A DNA stretch of 64,000 bases from Nymphaea colorata (lineage: Eukaryota > Streptophyta > Magnoliopsida > Nymphaeales > Nymphaeaceae): the NCBI RefSeq assembly GCF_008831285.2, contig NC_045149.1:21768535-21832534 (forward strand), in the 5' to 3' direction. Shown in pieces: positions 61,736-64,000 of the stretch. The notes under the pieces were generated by a model that ran no database searches, was not told where the DNA came from, and saw only the letters and a list, made by a program, of their open reading frames with translations. Both the position numbers and the translations under genes were made by a program. Position 1 is the first letter of the stretch. Each line of letters starts with the position of its first letter.

Positions 61736-62445
61736 CTATGGTTTCTTTGGGCTCATTGGTGTGGTACTTGGTTTGCAATCCTCCATCTTCGCTCTTTTAA
61801 GAATGTCTTTAGCATACTTGGTTTGACATAATAGAATTTCTTGTTTTGTCCAAGTCACTTCAACTCCTAAAAAATAGCTGAACTTGCCAAGATCTTTGAC
61901 GGGAAATTCTTTGCAAAAGGCATTAACAAGCTTTGCAAGAATATAGAACAATTTTCAGTTAAGATCATGTCACCAACGTACATGAGAAGCACAAGAGTTT
62001 TTGATTTTTGATGTAATGTAAACATAGATGGATCAACCATACTGATAGTAAAACCATAATCAAGAAGGAAACTGCTTAATCTAGCATACCATGCTCGTGA
62101 CGTCTGTTTTAGACCATAAATAACTCACTGCAATTTACAAACATATTCTGGTTTTGTTTTATCTTCATATCCAGGAGGTTGTTTCATGTATACATCTTCA
62201 TGAATAGCACCGTATAAGAAAGCATTCTTGATATCTAGCTGTCTCATTTTCCATCTTCTAACAGTAGCAATGGAAAGGACTATTCTAATAGTGCTAGAAC
62301 GAACTACTGGAGAAAAAGTTTCATGGAAATCAATTCCTTCTTTTTGAGTAAACCCTCGAGCAACAAGTTTGACTTTAAGTTTTTCCAATGTCCCATCTGA
62401 TTTGAGTTTAGTTTTGAACATCCAGTTTGATCCAACTAGATTCAT
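61736..62445 (-). pseudogene. Copia reverse transcriptase, broken frame
   Basis: Motifs in order: [56 protein letters not shown] and QPPGY at 62125-62445. The LLYVDD-type catalytic region (about 61960-62000) and VKDLGKFSYFLGVEV, CQTKYAKDIL at 61736-61951 follow in a shifted frame. Stops and frame changes separate the pieces. The motif set is that of plant copia polymerases. Confidence 0.8.
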
Positions 62446-63189
62446 CTTGGGATCATAGGGTACAAGTCTTCACGTTTTATTTTCATTTAAGACTTTAATT
62501 TCATCGTTCATAGCCTTTTTTCATCCTGGTTTTCCAAGAGCTTCATTAACACTTGAAAGTTCATTGGGAATATCTTGATACAAAATATATAAGTGGCATA
62601 CTTGGGATTAGGCTTGAAAGTTCTCACCATCGATCTAGTAGCCATTGTTCTAACCATGGTTGGAAAAGAAGTAGTACCTTGTTCAAAGTTTTCGGTCATG
62701 GTCATGCCAAGTATTCCACGTCTGCTTTGATCTTGTTCCAAATTTTCCGACTGATTGTGAACCGATTGTTCATTGCCTGATATAGTGCTATTTTGTTCCA
62801 TGTTTTCAGTTATGGCTGTCTCATGCTCACACTGATTGGAGTTGCCTGACTGATTGTGAACCGGCTGCCCATTTATCGTCATATTGTCAATCGAAACCTC
62901 TTGAGAGTAGGTGCCAATCTCACTTCTTTCTTCCTCATGAGCATCATTTGTTCGAGTAGGACTATTATCTTCGGAGACTGGTTGTTCTATGTCCGCTTGT
63001 TCCACATCGAAAGAAATTAAATCAGAAGTTAGAGAAGCTCTATCATATAATTTAGCAGGATTTTTATAAGGAAAAAAAATGTTCATCAAAACAAACATGT
63101 CGAGAGATAAACATTTTTCCAGTGGCTGGATACAAGCAGCGATATCCTTTGTGACTGTCACTGTACCCAAGAAAGACACACGGCAATGA

Positions 63190-63940
63190 TCAAGACTCCA
63201 AATTATCTCTTGCATAATCTCTCAAACAAGGAAAACATCGGCATCCAAAAACATGAAGAAAATCATATTTAGGATGTGGTCTGAAAAGCTTCAAGTAAGG
63301 AGAATCCATTTTAAGAGAAGATGATGGTAACCTATTAATGAGAAAGACAGCACTGCTAAACGCTTCAAACCAAAAACACTTGGGGATGTTCGCGTGCAAC
63401 ATCATGGTCAAACTCAATTCTGTGATGCCATACCGTTTTGTTGTTTAGTGTATAGACAAGAAAACTGTTGTTTTGTTCCAAGAGATTTTAGGTGATCTCT
63501 AAATTTTGTGCTCGTATATTCTCCCCCTTCATCTGATTGAAAAACTTTTATCCTTTTATTAAACTGTGTCTCAACATATTTATGAAAATGCTGAAAACAA
63601 ACAAAAAAATCAGATTTCGACTTCAAGGGTTATAGCCAAGTGAATCTAGAATGTTCATCAATAAAAATCACATAGTACTGATAGCCAAAATGAGAACAAA
63701 TAGGCACTGGTCCCCACAAATCCAAGTGACTTTTTTCCAAAAAGTTCAACAAATTTATTTTCTCGTTCAAGAAATGGCAACCTACATGATTTGCCAAGTT
63801 GGCAGCTATGACAAATAGAAGTTCTAGGAATTGAAGAGCAAACATCAATCAAACTTTTCTGCAGCAAATGTCTCACAACGCCATTATGAGGATGTCTTAA
63901 TTTGAAATGCCATTGTTCTTCTGAAACACATCAAAATCTG
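63190..63940 (-). pseudogene. Copia GAG-pre-integrase and integrase core, broken frame
   Basis: HFKLRHPHNG with C-HSCQLGKSCRLPF gives the HHCC zinc site. SHLDLWGPV and IFIDEHSRFTWL start the DDE core (first Asp in the HLDLWGPV motif), FQSDEGGEYTS holds the second Asp, and FWFEAFSSAVFLINRLPS lies in the C-terminal part. The pieces sit in more than one frame and carry stops. A poorly conserved linker follows to about 62508. Confidence 0.8.
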
Positions 63941-64000
63941 AATGAAAAACACGTTGTATGTTTGACCTTGCCGATGGTATAAACTCCATCACGCTTGCTG

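Larger units (their letters stand above)
60654..64000 (-). mobile_element. Ty1/copia LTR retrotransposon, 3' part (5' end beyond the window)
   Basis: Running from 64000 towards 60654 the order is GAG-pre-integrase, integrase, reverse transcriptase, RNase H, polypurine tract, LTR. Integrase before reverse transcriptase is diagnostic of copia over gypsy. Gag, protease, primer-binding site and the 5' LTR must lie outside the window. The polyprotein frame is interrupted by several stops and frameshifts, but all domains are easily read, so the copy is damaged but not ancient. It cannot be autonomous as seen here. Confidence 0.88.

Overview
This is eukaryotic nuclear DNA from a flowering plant. The signs are GT-AG introns, a family-1 UDP-glycosyltransferase with a complete 44-residue plant PSPG box, a class I HD-Zip transcription factor, a secreted glycine-rich cell-wall-type protein, an OCTOPUS-like (DUF740-type) gene, and plant LTR retrotransposons and MITE-like repeats. 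The two GC-rich single-exon genes sit in an AT-rich, repeat-dense background. That would suit a monocot, magnoliid or early-diverging angiosperm, but the species cannot be fixed from sequence alone. Five protein-coding genes are well supported in 64 kb; everything else is intergenic, intronic or repeat-derived. Layout: (1) 1-4.5 kb has no gene. (2) 4608-6041 (-) is an intronless glycine-rich secreted protein gene with a TATA box and poly(A) signal. (3) 6.1-17.5 kb is AT-rich, with microsatellites, MITE-like hairpins and a lone last exon of a second glycine-rich protein at 12661-12754 (-). (4) 17604-20588 (+) is a six-exon J-domain (DnaJ) gene followed directly by three tandem copies of a 181-bp repeat. 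(5) 21.2-34.9 kb is gene-free and rich in short dispersed repeats. (6) 34913-35605 (-) is a Cys/His-rich OCTOPUS-like protein. (7) 40296-41714 (+) is the UDP-glycosyltransferase. (8) 44768-48251 is a probable solo LTR of about 3.5 kb. (9) 55759-56739 (+) is the two-exon HD-Zip I gene, with a 15-codon upstream ORF in its leader. (10) 60654 to the window end (-) is the 3' part of a Ty1/copia retrotransposon: 371-bp LTR, polypurine tract, RNase H, reverse transcriptase, integrase and GAG-pre-integrase regions. The genes are unrelated in function and do not form a cluster; no metabolic or defence pathway is encoded here. The less ordinary content is at the repeat level: at least six short dispersed repeat families, each present once to six times, several with recognisable terminal inverted repeats; a degenerate minisatellite; four exact or near-exact tandem duplications; and a candidate SINE. 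I did not find a convincing new multi-gene system. The most testable points are the HD-Zip upstream ORF, the His-bearing decapeptide repeats of the glycine-rich protein, and the tandem repeat abutting the J-protein gene.
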